A program made the position numbers and the translations under genes. Of a stretch of DNA of 26,994 nucleotides, positions 16,404 to 24,255 are shown one piece after another. The DNA lies in assembly GCA_002293475.1 (NCBI GenBank), contig DBDG01000076.1:1-26994 (forward strand), in the 5' to 3' direction. The DNA is from Lachnospiraceae bacterium UBA938. GTDB taxonomy: Bacteria > Bacillota > Clostridia > Lachnospirales > Lachnospiraceae. Position 1 is the stretch's first letter. Each line of letters opens with the position of its first letter. The notes beneath the pieces were generated by a model. That model made no database searches. It was not told where the DNA came from and was given only the letters and a program-made list of their open reading frames with translations.

Positions 16404-17203
16404 TTGCTAGGCTAATTGAGTTGGAAGATGTGGATTCAACGAATAATGAAGCTATGCGGCAGGCGGAAAACGGTGCGCCGCACGGCACAGTGGTCAGGGC
16501 AGACAGTCAGAAGGCTGGCAAAGGTCGGCGGGGGCGGAGCTGGCAGTCTCCCGGTGGGGTGAATCTTTATTTCTCGCTTTTACTCAGGCCGTCTTTTGAA
16601 CCGGAGCATGCTTCGATGCTGACGCTGCTGATGGCGATGGCGGCCGTCCGAGCGATAGTAGAGGATACTGGGGCTGACGGCGTCGGAATCAAATGGCCCA
16701 ATGATATCTTGCTAAACCGCAAGAAAATATGCGGCATCCTTACGGAGCTGAAGACCTGTCAAGGAACCGTCAGAGAGCCTGGTGTTGTCAACAGCCAAGC
16801 TGCTATTGATTATGTTGTGATCGGTGTTGGCATCAATGTCAATCTTACTGAGATTCCGGAAGAATTAGCCGGACATGTCACTTCGCTGCGGTGCGAACTG
16901 CACCGAGAATTATCCCGCGGCCAGTTGCTTGAGCATATTTTGCAGGACTTTGAAGCAATCTATCTAGTTTTTGAAAAAAGTTATAACCTAGAGTTTATCC
17001 GGCAAGAATATAATCAGTATCTGGCCGGCCGGGGAGAAGAGGTGAGGGTACTGGATCCGCAAGGGGAATATGTCGGTATCTCCCATGGCATCACAGAACG
17101 GGGCGAACTCTTGATACAAAAACCCAATGACAGCCCGGAAGCGGACATGGTCAAGGTCTATGCCGGGGAAGTTTCAATCAGGGGGAAAGACGGATATGCT
17201 TAA
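16400..17203 (+). CDS. birA: Biotin-[acetyl-CoA-carboxylase] ligase, short form without HTH
   Basis: This ligase activates biotin to biotinyl-AMP and attaches it to biotin carboxyl carrier proteins. In the 267 residues the catalytic domain starts at once: VDSTNNEAM, the GRRGR biotinyl-AMP loop at 42-46, and KWPNDILL near 98-104. A C-terminal SH3-like domain lies at about 220-265. It lacks the N-terminal winged-helix domain of E. coli or B. subtilis BirA. It is therefore a group I ligase that cannot repress biotin genes in the classical way. The start is inside the argF stop, and the end overlaps the next gene by 8 bp. Confidence 0.93.
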   Translation: MIARLIELEDVDSTNNEAMRQAENGAPHGTVVRADSQKAGKGRRGRSWQSPGGVNLYFSLLLRPSFEPEHASMLTLLMAMAAVRAIVEDTGADGVGIKWPNDILLNRKKICGILTELKTCQGTVREPGVVNSQAAIDYVVIGVGINVNLTEIPEELAGHVTSLRCELHRELSRGQLLEHILQDFEAIYLVFEKSYNLEFIRQEYNQYLAGRGEEVRVLDPQGEYVGISHGITERGELLIQKPNDSPEADMVKVYAGEVSIRGKDGYA

Positions 17204-17522
17204 ACGGACGGCACTGTGCGGGGCAAATGCCTATGCCCAGAAATATTACTTTAATGAACAGTTTGACGGCTTGCCGAAGTCAGTAAAGGAGGAACTTCAT
17301 ATTTTATGTGTCCTTTTTACGGAAGAAGTCGGCGGTATTTTTACAATCTGGTTTGAAGAAGACGGCAGCTTGCTGCTGGAAACCGAAAGTGAAGAAAATG
17401 ATTTTTATTATGACGAGATAAACAGCGGGCTCATGGTCAGGGAGGTAAGGGATAAACGCAGAGAATTGTTTGAATCTCTTGAACTGTATTATCGCAGCGT
17501 GATGAGACCATCTGAGCCGTGA
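17196..17522 (+). CDS. Small conserved protein, DUF6145-like
   Basis: A 108-residue acidic protein without signal peptide or membrane segment. It resembles the DUF6145 proteins I know from Lachnospiraceae between birA and coaX (CGANAYAQKYYFNEQF, LPKSVKEELHILCVLFTEEVGG, YDEINSGLMV, ELYYR near the C-terminus). No biochemical function is known to me. I chose the ATG at 17196 because AGGGGGAAAG lies about 6 bases upstream and it overlaps birA by 8 bp; an in-frame start at 17127 would overlap birA by 77 bp without a ribosome site. Its position suggests a link to cofactor metabolism (biotin, CoA), but this is inference. The family assignment is from memory and not searched. Confidence 0.75.
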   Translation: MLKRTALCGANAYAQKYYFNEQFDGLPKSVKEELHILCVLFTEEVGGIFTIWFEEDGSLLLETESEENDFYYDEINSGLMVREVRDKRRELFESLELYYRSVMRPSEP

Positions 17523-17555
17523 TTATATCATGGATGAGATAATATTATTGCCAGG

Positions 17556-17570
17556 GTGCGCAGAGCGCAC
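17556..17570 (+). repeat. Small perfect hairpin before the coaX ribosome site
   Basis: GTGCGC-AGA-GCGCAC forms a 6-bp GC stem with a 3-nt loop, 4 bp before the AGGAG of coaX. No T-run follows. It could affect mRNA stability or initiation on coaX; no known element is matched. Confidence 0.5.
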
Positions 17571-17584
17571 GGATAGGAGATAAC

Positions 17585-18352
17585 GTGATCCTAGTAGTTG
17601 ATGTAGGTAATACCAATATATCCTGCGGGGTTTATGACGGGAAACACCTAGTCACGACCTTTCGGCTGATGACCAGACAGCCGCATACGTCAGACGAATA
17701 TGGTGCTATTTTTTTGGATTTGCTGCAGAGGAATAAAGTAAATGAAAGACAGATCGAAGGTACGATCATTGCCAGCGTAGTACCGAATATCATGCATGCG
17801 CTTACGGGAGCGATAGGGCGTTACATAGGCAATATGCCGTTGATTGTCGGACCGGGGGTCAGGACCGGGATCAAGATAGTGACGGAAAACCCTAGAGAGA
17901 TCGGAGCTGACCGGATCGTTGATGCGGTGGCGGGCTATGAACTTTATGGAGGACCGATACTGGTGCTTGACTTTGGGACGGCGACGACCTACGACCTGAT
18001 ATCGGAGGACGGCAGTTTCTGTGCGGGAATCACAGCTCCGGGCATCCGGATATCAGCCAAGGCTTTGTGGGAAGATACGGCTAGGCTACCGGAAGTGGAA
18101 ATCAAGAAACCCAAATCAATCCTTGCGCAGGAGACGATCTCCAGCATCCAGGCAGGGCTGGTATATGGGCAGATCGGGCAGACGGAGTATATCGTCAATC
18201 AGATAAAGAAGGAAACCGGCTATGACAGCCTGAAAGTAGTGGCGACCGGAGGAATGGGGCGGATCATCGCGGAAGAAACCGATGTCATTCAGATCTATGA
18301 TCCGCAGCTGACGCTCCAAGGTCTGCGGATTATATATGAAAAAAATAAATGA
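17585..18352 (+). CDS. coaX: Type III pantothenate kinase
   Basis: CoaX phosphorylates pantothenate, the first step of coenzyme A synthesis. It belongs to the ASKHA fold family and needs a monovalent cation. The 255 residues show the phosphate-1 motif VVDVGNTNISCG at the N-terminus, then the GPGVRTGIKI pantothenate region, GADRIVDAVAGYELYG, LVLDFGTATTYD (phosphate-2) and VATGGMGRII near the end. The start is GTG, preceded by AGGAG 5 bases away; no ATG fits. The 3' end overlaps the dusB start by 17 bp. Type III kinases are not feedback-inhibited by CoA, unlike CoaA. Confidence 0.96.
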   Translation: MILVVDVGNTNISCGVYDGKHLVTTFRLMTRQPHTSDEYGAIFLDLLQRNKVNERQIEGTIIASVVPNIMHALTGAIGRYIGNMPLIVGPGVRTGIKIVTENPREIGADRIVDAVAGYELYGGPILVLDFGTATTYDLISEDGSFCAGITAPGIRISAKALWEDTARLPEVEIKKPKSILAQETISSIQAGLVYGQIGQTEYIVNQIKKETGYDSLKVVATGGMGRIIAEETDVIQIYDPQLTLQGLRIIYEKNK

Positions 18353-19352
18353 TGAAACGACAGAAGATATAATACTAAACCCTTACAAAGAACTTAAAAC
18401 GCTTAAAATAGGCCGTGTTACGATAAATAACAATTTACTCTTGGCACCGATGGCCGGTGTAACTGATCTGCCGTTCCGTGTGCTTTGCAGGGAACATGGG
18501 GCAGGCTTGCTGGGCATGGAAATGATCAGTGCCAAGGCGGTATTATACGGGAACAAGAATACTGAGAGCCTTTTGGAACTGGATCCCGAGGAGCGGCCGG
18601 TGTCGCTCCAGCTGTTTGGCTCTGATCCGGTTATTATCAGCGAAATAGCCCGCCGGATTGAAGAGCGGCCATTTGACATTCTGGATATTAATATGGGCTG
18701 TCCGGTGCCGAAAGTCGTCAATAACGGGGAAGGATCGGCATTGATGAAACAGCCGCTTTTAGTCGGCAAGATAATTGAGAAAACGGTGCAGGCAATTAGC
18801 AAGCCGGTGACGGTGAAAATCAGAAAGGGATACAGCGACGCAGATACCAATGCTGTCGAAATCGCCCATATTGCCGAACAGTCCGGCGCGGCGGCGATAA
18901 CCGTCCATGGCAGGACAAGGGAACAGTTCTATGCGGGCTTGGCTGATTGGGATATCATCGCGGCCGTTAAAGATGCGGTGAAGATACCGGTTATCGGCAA
19001 CGGTGATGTGACCGACGGTCCGTCAGCGGCAGCGATGTTGCATAAGACCCGATGTGACGGGATCATGATCGGCCGGGCAGCCCGTGGGAATCCTTGGATA
19101 TTTGAACAGGTTGCCGCTTATCTGGAAGAGGGGCAGGAAATTGCCAAGCCGCCTTTACAGGAGGTCCGCGAGGTGATCCTGAAACATGCTGCTTGGCTGC
19201 TGCAATATAAGGGAGAATATACCGGCATCCGGGAGATGCGTAAGCATGTTGCCTGGTATACCGCCGGCTACCCACATTCCGCCGGGCTGCGGAGAAAAGT
19301 AAATGAGATCGAGACATTTGCCCAGCTGGAAGATATAATAGCGAGATTTTGA
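18336..19352 (+). CDS. dusB: tRNA-dihydrouridine synthase (DusB type)
   Basis: The flavoenzyme reduces uridines in the tRNA D-loop. The 338 residues carry LLAPMAGVTDLPFR near residue 35, the DINMGCPVPKVV motif with catalytic Cys122, VKIRKGY, AITVHGRTREQFY and GNGDV ... IMIGRAARGNPWIF for FMN phosphate binding, followed by a C-terminal helical domain. The N-terminal 22 residues extend beyond the usual start of the family, but no internal start fits better. The gene overlaps coaX by 17 bp, so it is translated from the same message. The assignment to the DusB subgroup is by general similarity. Confidence 0.93.
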   Translation: MKKINDETTEDIILNPYKELKTLKIGRVTINNNLLLAPMAGVTDLPFRVLCREHGAGLLGMEMISAKAVLYGNKNTESLLELDPEERPVSLQLFGSDPVIISEIARRIEERPFDILDINMGCPVPKVVNNGEGSALMKQPLLVGKIIEKTVQAISKPVTVKIRKGYSDADTNAVEIAHIAEQSGAAAITVHGRTREQFYAGLADWDIIAAVKDAVKIPVIGNGDVTDGPSAAAMLHKTRCDGIMIGRAARGNPWIFEQVAAYLEEGQEIAKPPLQEVREVILKHAAWLLQYKGEYTGIREMRKHVAWYTAGYPHSAGLRRKVNEIETFAQLEDIIARF

Positions 19353-19374
19353 CTTTACGGTAGTAAATAGCATG

Positions 19375-19449
19375 GTGGATATGGCTTTATATATGTTTTG
19401 CATATATAAATGCCTTGCATATTAAATATGCAATAAGCATATCATCCAC
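19375..19449 (+). other. Palindrome cluster, predicted three-way junction
   Basis: Two perfect hairpins stand side by side: TTTATATATG (19386-19395) with CATATATAAA (19401-19410), and TTGCATATT (19415-19423) with AATATGCAA (19425-19433). They are enclosed by an outer helix in which GTGGAT (19375-19380) pairs with ATCCAC (19444-19449), extended inward with bulges to 19385/19437. All but a few nucleotides between 19375 and 19449 can pair. The ATG of the next gene is at 19451, directly after the outer helix, and no ribosome site is visible. It may be a structured leader RNA or a small palindromic insertion. Confidence 0.6.
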
Positions 19450-19450
19450 T

Positions 19451-20149
19451 ATGAAAGAAAATGTGAAGAACTTACTTTACTTCGGATTGCAGGAAGAGAC
19501 ATGCGCCAAAAGGTGGCGGTGGGACTTTTATTCCATCCCAATTTACCGCTGTGCGCGTAAAGGGATGACCCCAAGCTGCCGGCTCCAATACTACTATGCG
19601 CCGGTGCCGGAGTTCTATGTGGGACCGGAGGGGTATAAAGGAACGGACAGACAACAAAAAATGTCAGACTGCCGCCGGGGGCGGCATGATTGGCGGGCAG
19701 AAAAACTGAGAGCTTACCTGCAGGAGGCGATCGAGCGGCTTAAACCGGATGATTATTATCTCCACCCCACGGTACGCCGGATACTGGGCGGTGATTATGA
19801 AGAACTGCCGCCTCTGCCTTTGCTGGAAGCTATGCTTTATGAAAAAAAAGGCTTTCATTCACTGGATATTGTCTTACCAAATGATAGCCAGACCGGGGTG
19901 ACGGATACACTGATAAGCCTGCTTGCTCCTTATCTCTCCCGGATCAACGAGATTGCGGTGACCGGAGGCGAAGAGGGGGTATTTAAGGAGTTAGAGGAGT
20001 ATTTTAACGACGAATATGGGATTGTTGTCAACCGTGTCAAGAGAGCCGGAAAAAACGGTTTTGTTTTAAATCTTTGGTCAGCAGAGGAAGAAACACGGAA
20101 ATTCCTTGACACTATCGTGAAAAATGGGTATAATACGAAAGTTAATTAG
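19451..20149 (+). CDS. Uncharacterised protein, 232 residues
   Basis: I do not recognise this protein. It is soluble by appearance, without signal peptide or membrane helices. The N-terminal 75 residues are rich in Cys, Tyr, Trp and Arg (EETCAKRWRWDFYSIPIYRC, then PSCRLQYYYAPVPEFYVGP), which could suit a metal or nucleic acid site. The C-terminal half looks like a compact alpha/beta domain (SLDIVLPNDSQTGVTDTLI; INEIAVTGGEEGVFKELEEY; YGIVVNRVKRAGKNGFVLNLW). The start is uncertain: the frame is open from a TTG at 19415, and the first ATG at 19451 lacks a ribosome site and follows a palindrome cluster. It lies between dusB and greA in the same direction. The promoter of greA-lysS is inside its last 45 bp. 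Confidence 0.7.
   Translation: MKENVKNLLYFGLQEETCAKRWRWDFYSIPIYRCARKGMTPSCRLQYYYAPVPEFYVGPEGYKGTDRQQKMSDCRRGRHDWRAEKLRAYLQEAIERLKPDDYYLHPTVRRILGGDYEELPPLPLLEAMLYEKKGFHSLDIVLPNDSQTGVTDTLISLLAPYLSRINEIAVTGGEEGVFKELEEYFNDEYGIVVNRVKRAGKNGFVLNLWSAEEETRKFLDTIVKNGYNTKVN
20106..20134 (+). promoter_or_regulatory. Perfect consensus sigma-A promoter of greA-lysS
   Basis: TTGACA (20106-20111), 17 bp, TATAAT (20129-20134). It is inside the 3' end of the upstream coding region and 75 bp before the greA start. A full consensus match with ideal spacing is rare by chance, especially inside a coding region. Confidence 0.8.
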
Positions 20150-20209
20150 TAATCAAAGATACATTATTTGATCTGATAAATACAGTGTAACGGGAAGGCG
20201 GAAAATAGT

Positions 20210-20698
20210 ATGGAAGAAAAGAAAAACATATTGACGTACGAAGGATTAAGGAAATATGAAGACGAGCTTCATGAACTGAAAGTGGTCAAAAGGAAAGAAG
20301 TGGCCGAAAAGATCAAAGAGGCCAGAGAACAAGGGGATTTGTCCGAGAATGCCGAATATGACGCCGCTAAGGATGAACAACGTGACATTGAAGCCAGAAT
20401 CGAAGAACTCGAAAAGATCTTAAAAAATGCCGAGGTCGTCGTAGAAGACGAGGTTGATCTGGATAAGATCAACATTGGCTGTAAAGTCAAGATCTGTGAT
20501 ATGGAATTTGAAGAAGAGGTATTTTATAAAATCGTCGGTTCCACCGAAGCCAATAGTTTAAAGGGGAGGATTTCCAACGAATCTCCCGTCGGTAAAGCCT
20601 TGATCGGTCGGAAAGTGGGCGAAATAGTTTCTGTGGAAACCCAAGTAGGGACATTGAAGTATAAGGTATTGGAGATCCAGAGATCCAATCAGTCATAA
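20210..20698 (+). CDS. greA: Transcription elongation factor GreA
   Basis: GreA enters the secondary channel of RNA polymerase and stimulates cleavage of backtracked RNA. The 162 residues fit the family. The N-terminal coiled coil spans about residues 5-80 and carries the acidic tip loop GDLSENAEYDAAKDEQ near residues 43-58, with the Asp/Glu pair needed for cleavage. The C-terminal FKBP-like domain contains IVGSTEANSLKGRISNESPVG. The start follows AAGGCGGA. It is probably co-transcribed with lysS, 33 bp downstream, a gene pair common in Clostridia. Confidence 0.97.
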   Translation: MEEKKNILTYEGLRKYEDELHELKVVKRKEVAEKIKEAREQGDLSENAEYDAAKDEQRDIEARIEELEKILKNAEVVVEDEVDLDKINIGCKVKICDMEFEEEVFYKIVGSTEANSLKGRISNESPVGKALIGRKVGEIVSVETQVGTLKYKVLEIQRSNQS

Positions 20699-20731
20699 GG
20701 CCGTCTGGCCGATGCACTATCGGAGGAAATT

Positions 20732-22255
20732 ATGTCAGAACATATAAGCAATCAGGCAGGACAGAATATTATGGAAGGCCAGAATAATAATCAGGATATT
20801 CATCAGCTGCTAAAGGTGAGAAGGGATAAACTGGCTGTCTTACAGGAAAACGGCAAAGATCCGTATCAGGTGATGAGCTATGCAGTGACTCATCATAGCA
20901 GCGAGATCAAGGAACATTTTGAAGAGCTGGAAGGCAAGCCGGTTTCAATAGCCGGGCGTATCATGGCTAAGCGAATCATGGGCAAAGCTTCTTTTTGTAA
21001 TATTCAGGACATGCCCGGCAATATTCAGTGCTATATAGCACGGGACAGCGTCGGCGAAGACGTCTATGCTGATTTTAAGAAATACGATGTCGGCGATATC
21101 GTCGGCATCAAGGGAGAAGTGTTCCGTACCCAGAAGGGAGAGATGTCCGTTCATGCAAGCGATATCCTGCTTTTATCCAAGAGCCTTCAGATTCTTCCGG
21201 AAAAATATCACGGCCTGGTCAATACCGATATGCGCTACCGCCAGCGATATACCGACCTGATCATGAACGAAGAGGTCAGGGATGTCTTTGTCAAGCGTTC
21301 GCGGATTATCAGTGCCATTCGCCGTTATCTTGACGGGCAGGGCTTTCTGGAAGTAGAGACACCGATGTTAGTGGCCAACGCCGGCGGCGCGGCGGCGCGC
21401 CCTTTTGAAACCCATTTTAATGCACTTGATGAAGACGTGAAGCTACGGATTTCCTTGGAGCTATATTTGAAAAGGCTGATCGTCGGCGGCATGGAGCGGG
21501 TCTACGAGATTGGCCGAGTGTTCCGTAACGAAGGACTGGACGGCCGGCATAATCCTGAATTTACGCTGATGGAACTGTATCAGGCCTATACGGATTATCA
21601 TGGGATGATGGAACTATGCGAAAATCTCTTCCGGCATGTGGCGCAGGAAGTTCTAGGAACCACTTTGGTTAAGTATGGGGAAGATGAGATTGATATAGGC
21701 AAGACCTTTGAACGGCTGACCATGACGGATGCCGTCAAGAAATATGCCGGGATTGATTTTGATATGATAAAAACACTGGAAGATGCCCGTAAGATAGCTG
21801 ATGAAAATAATATTCATTATGAAAAAAGGCATAAAAAGGGCGATATACTCAGCCTTTTCTTTGAAGAATATGTCGAGGATCACTTAGTCCAGCCGACCTT
21901 TATCATGGATCATCCGATTGAGATATCCCCGCTTACCAAGAAGAAACCGGAAAAGCCGGAGTACACGGAGCGGTTTGAGCTGTTTATCACCGGCCGGGAA
22001 ATGGCCAATGCCTATTCTGAGCTAAACGACCCTCTGGACCAGCGGGAAAGATTCGTGGCTCAGGAAGAACTGAGGGCTCAAGGTGATGAGGAGGCCAACA
22101 GCATAGACGAAGATTTCCTCAACGCCTTGGAGATCGGCATGCCCCCGACGGGCGGCATCGGCTTCGGCATCGACCGGATGGTAATGCTGTTGACTGATTC
22201 ACCGGCGATCAGAGATGTGCTGCTTTTCCCGACGATGAAGACACTGGATAAGTAA
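20732..22255 (+). CDS. lysS: Lysyl-tRNA synthetase, class II
   Basis: LysS charges tRNA-Lys with lysine. In the 507 residues, the first 20 form a polar Gln/Asn-rich extension, then an OB-fold anticodon-binding domain lies at about 65-165 (VSIAGRIMAKRIMGKASFCNI). The catalytic domain shows motif 2 (FRNEGLDGRHNPEFTLMELYQAY) and motif 3 (GGIGFGIDRMVMLL, near the C-terminus). Length is normal; it lacks the long C-terminal extension seen in some clostridial LysS. CGGAGG lies 7 bases before the ATG. No T-box precedes it; it depends on the greA promoter. A terminator-like hairpin lies about 30 bp after the stop. Confidence 0.97.
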   Translation: MSEHISNQAGQNIMEGQNNNQDIHQLLKVRRDKLAVLQENGKDPYQVMSYAVTHHSSEIKEHFEELEGKPVSIAGRIMAKRIMGKASFCNIQDMPGNIQCYIARDSVGEDVYADFKKYDVGDIVGIKGEVFRTQKGEMSVHASDILLLSKSLQILPEKYHGLVNTDMRYRQRYTDLIMNEEVRDVFVKRSRIISAIRRYLDGQGFLEVETPMLVANAGGAAARPFETHFNALDEDVKLRISLELYLKRLIVGGMERVYEIGRVFRNEGLDGRHNPEFTLMELYQAYTDYHGMMELCENLFRHVAQEVLGTTLVKYGEDEIDIGKTFERLTMTDAVKKYAGIDFDMIKTLEDARKIADENNIHYEKRHKKGDILSLFFEEYVEDHLVQPTFIMDHPIEISPLTKKKPEKPEYTERFELFITGREMANAYSELNDPLDQRERFVAQEELRAQGDEEANSIDEDFLNALEIGMPPTGGIGFGIDRMVMLLTDSPAIRDVLLFPTMKTLDK

Positions 22256-22285
22256 AATGAAGCAATAAATAAATGAATCAATATC

Positions 22286-22325
22286 AAGCGGACACTTCAC
22301 ACATGCTGAGGTGTCCGCTTAATTA
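22286..22325. terminator. Terminator-like hairpin between lysS and the DJ-1 gene
   Basis: AAGCGGACACTTC (22286-22298) pairs with GAGGTGTCCGCTT (22308-22320), 13 bp with one G-U wobble. The T-tract is short (CTTAATTA) on the + strand. It lies between convergent genes and could serve both. Confidence 0.7.
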
Positions 22326-22344
22326 TGCAGAGTATACTTATTAG

Positions 22345-22932
22345 CTAACGCATCATGCCGTGCTTGAATTTTTCATACCAAGCATCTATTTCATCACCTG
22401 TATCAAGGTCTAATACATGAAATATTTCACGGGCAAACTCTAGGGCGGATGTTTCATTAGCTGTTATAAATCCGTTATCAGCGACTAACTGAGTCGAAAC
22501 AAAATTCGTTTGCCCTTTATAATCCTGTCCTTTTAATTGCTCCATAAAATAATCATATTCATCACCAGTGTGCTTTGTATGGTCTAAGAAACCATGTTTA
22601 GCTAAGAATATGGTAGCTCCGCATATGGCCGCAATCGGAACGCCTGCTTCATGGATTTTTTCTATGAAATCAGCAACTTCTTGATAAGAATGCTCTCCCC
22701 ATGAAAAACCACCTGGCAAGATGAGCATTGCGAGACTATCAAAGCGATTAAATTGCTTGATGGTATAATCAATCTCTGCTCTAAGCCCTCCGATGGATGT
22801 CTTGGGAATATTGTCAACAGATATTGTTTTGACCGAATACTTTTCGGAGGAATTTATCTCGGCGATCGCATAGCTCGCTTCCCAGTCTGCCCAATGGTCG
22901 GTCAGCAGCAATAACACTTCCTTAACCTGCAT
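22345..22932 (-). CDS. DJ-1/PfpI family protein (glutamine amidotransferase-like)
   Basis: With the start at 22932 the protein has 195 residues. I prefer this ATG because GAGG lies 6 bases before it; an ATG 12 bp further upstream overlaps that GAGG. The fold is DJ-1/PfpI: a short Rossmann-like N-terminus (VKEVLLLLTDHWADWEAS with E18 at the usual Glu position), LILPGGFSWGE at 71-80, and the nucleophile elbow AAICGAT with C104. A His follows in the region HTKHTGDEYDY. Members act as glyoxalases/deglycases, chaperones or have unknown roles; the substrate is unknown here. Its codons look more AT-rich than those of lysS, and it is in accessory DNA, so recent acquisition is possible. Confidence 0.88.
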   Translation of the reverse strand: MQVKEVLLLLTDHWADWEASYAIAEINSSEKYSVKTISVDNIPKTSIGGLRAEIDYTIKQFNRFDSLAMLILPGGFSWGEHSYQEVADFIEKIHEAGVPIAAICGATIFLAKHGFLDHTKHTGDEYDYFMEQLKGQDYKGQTNFVSTQLVADNGFITANETSALEFAREIFHVLDLDTGDEIDAWYEKFKHGMMR

Positions 22933-22997
22933 CTTATACCTCATTTCAAATAATGACTCTGCTACCGTTCACGGCGCATGACATAGCTGACATGAAT

Positions 22998-23006
22998 AGT
23001 ATAGCA
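22998..23006 (-). promoter_or_regulatory. Possible extended -10 promoter of the DJ-1 gene
   Basis: On the minus strand the sequence reads TGCTATACT, an extended -10 (TGnTATACT), about 65 bp before the start codon. No good -35 is seen. The rest of the region 22933-23289 is AT-rich, with an AATGTCT / AGACATT inverted repeat (about 23074-23101) and a weak promoter for the following regulator. Confidence 0.4.
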
Positions 23007-23094
23007 CAAAACAGTGGCTATCTCTACGATATTATATTATGTATATCACAAAGCTGCAATTTTTGGTCATAAAATGTCTGTTTTTGGAAATCCC

Positions 23095-23123
23095 TAGACA
23101 TTATACGTAATATTTGTTAATAT
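23095..23123 (+). promoter_or_regulatory. Weak promoter candidate for the first XRE gene
   Basis: TAGACA (23095-23100), 17 bp, TAATAT (23118-23123). The -35 overlaps one arm of the AGACATT inverted repeat, which could be an autoregulatory operator. In an AT-rich region such matches arise easily. Confidence 0.35.
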
Positions 23124-23289
23124 TTATACAATAATAAATGCTAAATTGTTGCAAGGGGATAATAATTATATAGCAGATTCTTTTAAGGGTGTGATTAAGC
23201 AACCTGACCTCAGCCGTGATCTTACGCTATTTCAGTGTCACTGTTATTATTCTCATAATAAAAAACAGCGAAGGATGAAGGTACATATT

Positions 23290-23643
23290 ATGTATGAAAT
23301 ATTTTTAGAGCTTCTATCTAGAAAAGGTGTCAGGGCAGCCGATGTTTCGAAAGCCACCGGAATTAATCCGTCAACTTTCTCTGACTGGAAAAGTGGGAAA
23401 AGCAGTCCGAAACAGGAGAAACTAGTTAAGATAGCCGCTTATTTTAATGTTTCAGTTGACTTTCTGCTAAACCGGGAAGAAAACGAGGTTGAAAAAGGTA
23501 TGGTGGCGATTGATCGCGAGACCTATGACATTATCTGTATGCAGCAGATGCAGAAACTTATATCTGCATTTAGGGCGGGAAAAGAACGTGAAAGGCTTTC
23601 TCGATACTTGGAATCAATCATAGAGTTTCATAAGGACAAATGA
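23290..23643 (+). CDS. XRE-family helix-turn-helix regulator, copy 1
   Basis: A 117-residue protein with a Cro/C1-type helix-turn-helix in residues about 1-65 (VRAADVSKATGINPSTFSDWKSGKS, then KQEKLVKIAAYFNVSVDFLL). A 50-residue C-terminal tail (TYDIICMQQMQKLISAFRAGK, RYLESIIEF) has no family I know and may serve in dimerisation. The frame is open from a TTG at 23146, but the ATG at 23290 is preferred: GAAGG lies 8 bases upstream, and the protein then begins exactly like its paralog about 1 kb downstream (MYEIF). It likely represses its own or nearby promoters; the target is unknown. Confidence 0.85.
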   Translation: MYEIFLELLSRKGVRAADVSKATGINPSTFSDWKSGKSSPKQEKLVKIAAYFNVSVDFLLNREENEVEKGMVAIDRETYDIICMQQMQKLISAFRAGKERERLSRYLESIIEFHKDK

Positions 23644-23734
23644 ATTGTGATAGTATAATAAATAAGTAATAACAAGAAAATAACTGCAATATCATAAATC
23701 ATCTGATATATTTAGTTTTAACATATTCGTCTCT

Positions 23735-23796
23735 AAATGAAGGATGTATCCATTATGATTTATAATATCATGGGATGTGTCCTCATTTATTTTAAG
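23735..23796 (+). terminator. Long imperfect hairpin after XRE copy 1
   Basis: Arms at 23735-23759 and 23767-23788 pair over about 20 positions with bulges (AAATGA...ATCC...ATGAT against ATCAT...GGAT...TCATTT), followed by ATTTTAA. It lies about 90 bp after the stop, so it may be the terminator. The rest of 23644-24250 is very AT-rich, with many short AT palindromes and no gene I can support. Confidence 0.5.
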
Positions 23797-24148
23797 AAGC
23801 CATAATATATTCTGCAAACAAATTTAAGTCGAAATTATATATTCAAAAAAGTAATTTATTATTGATATATAAATGCATCTTTTAATTATAAATATATGCT
23901 TTATATCATTTTAAATATAAATATTATATTTGCAATACAATACTTGAGGAAAAATCAAAATAATACCCCCATGCACTTGTTATAATTCAGTTTAAATTGT
24001 CAATAGCCAATCAATTATGATCGGGCGGAAAAATATAAATATAAACACCAAAAACCACAGATATAACCCATATTATTTGTTTTGAAAATTATTAATAAAA
24101 ATTGCAGTAAAAATAAAATAATTTTTCTACAAATAATTAACATAACAT

Positions 24149-24177
24149 TTGACATTTTAATAAATGTGCGGTATACT
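24149..24177 (+). promoter_or_regulatory. Strong sigma-A promoter before the second XRE gene
   Basis: TTGACA (24149-24154), 17 bp, TATACT (24172-24177). It would drive the response-regulator remnant and XRE copy 2 as one message. Confidence 0.7.
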
Positions 24178-24255
24178 TATAAAAACTTCGCAAAGTCAAA
24201 TTAAGTATATACATAACTATTGTTTAATTATATTATTGTAAAAGGGAGGGGATAT

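Noticed and set aside
17127..17195. Longer start of the DUF6145-like gene inside birA
   Set aside because: It lacks a ribosome site and would overlap birA by 77 bp; the ATG at 17196 has a good site.
20699..20731. T-box leader for lysS
   Set aside because: Only 33 bp separate greA and lysS, too short for a T-box, and no conserved T-box sequence is visible.
23112..23133. Possible WalR box before XRE copy 1 (TGTTAA-N5-ATACAA)
   Set aside because: Only one half-site fits; the second breaks the consensus, and the DNA is AT-rich enough to give this by chance.
23146..23289. N-terminal 48-codon extension of the first XRE regulator from a TTG start
   Set aside because: No ribosome site at the TTG, the residues do not look like a domain, and the paralog starts at the position equivalent to 23290.
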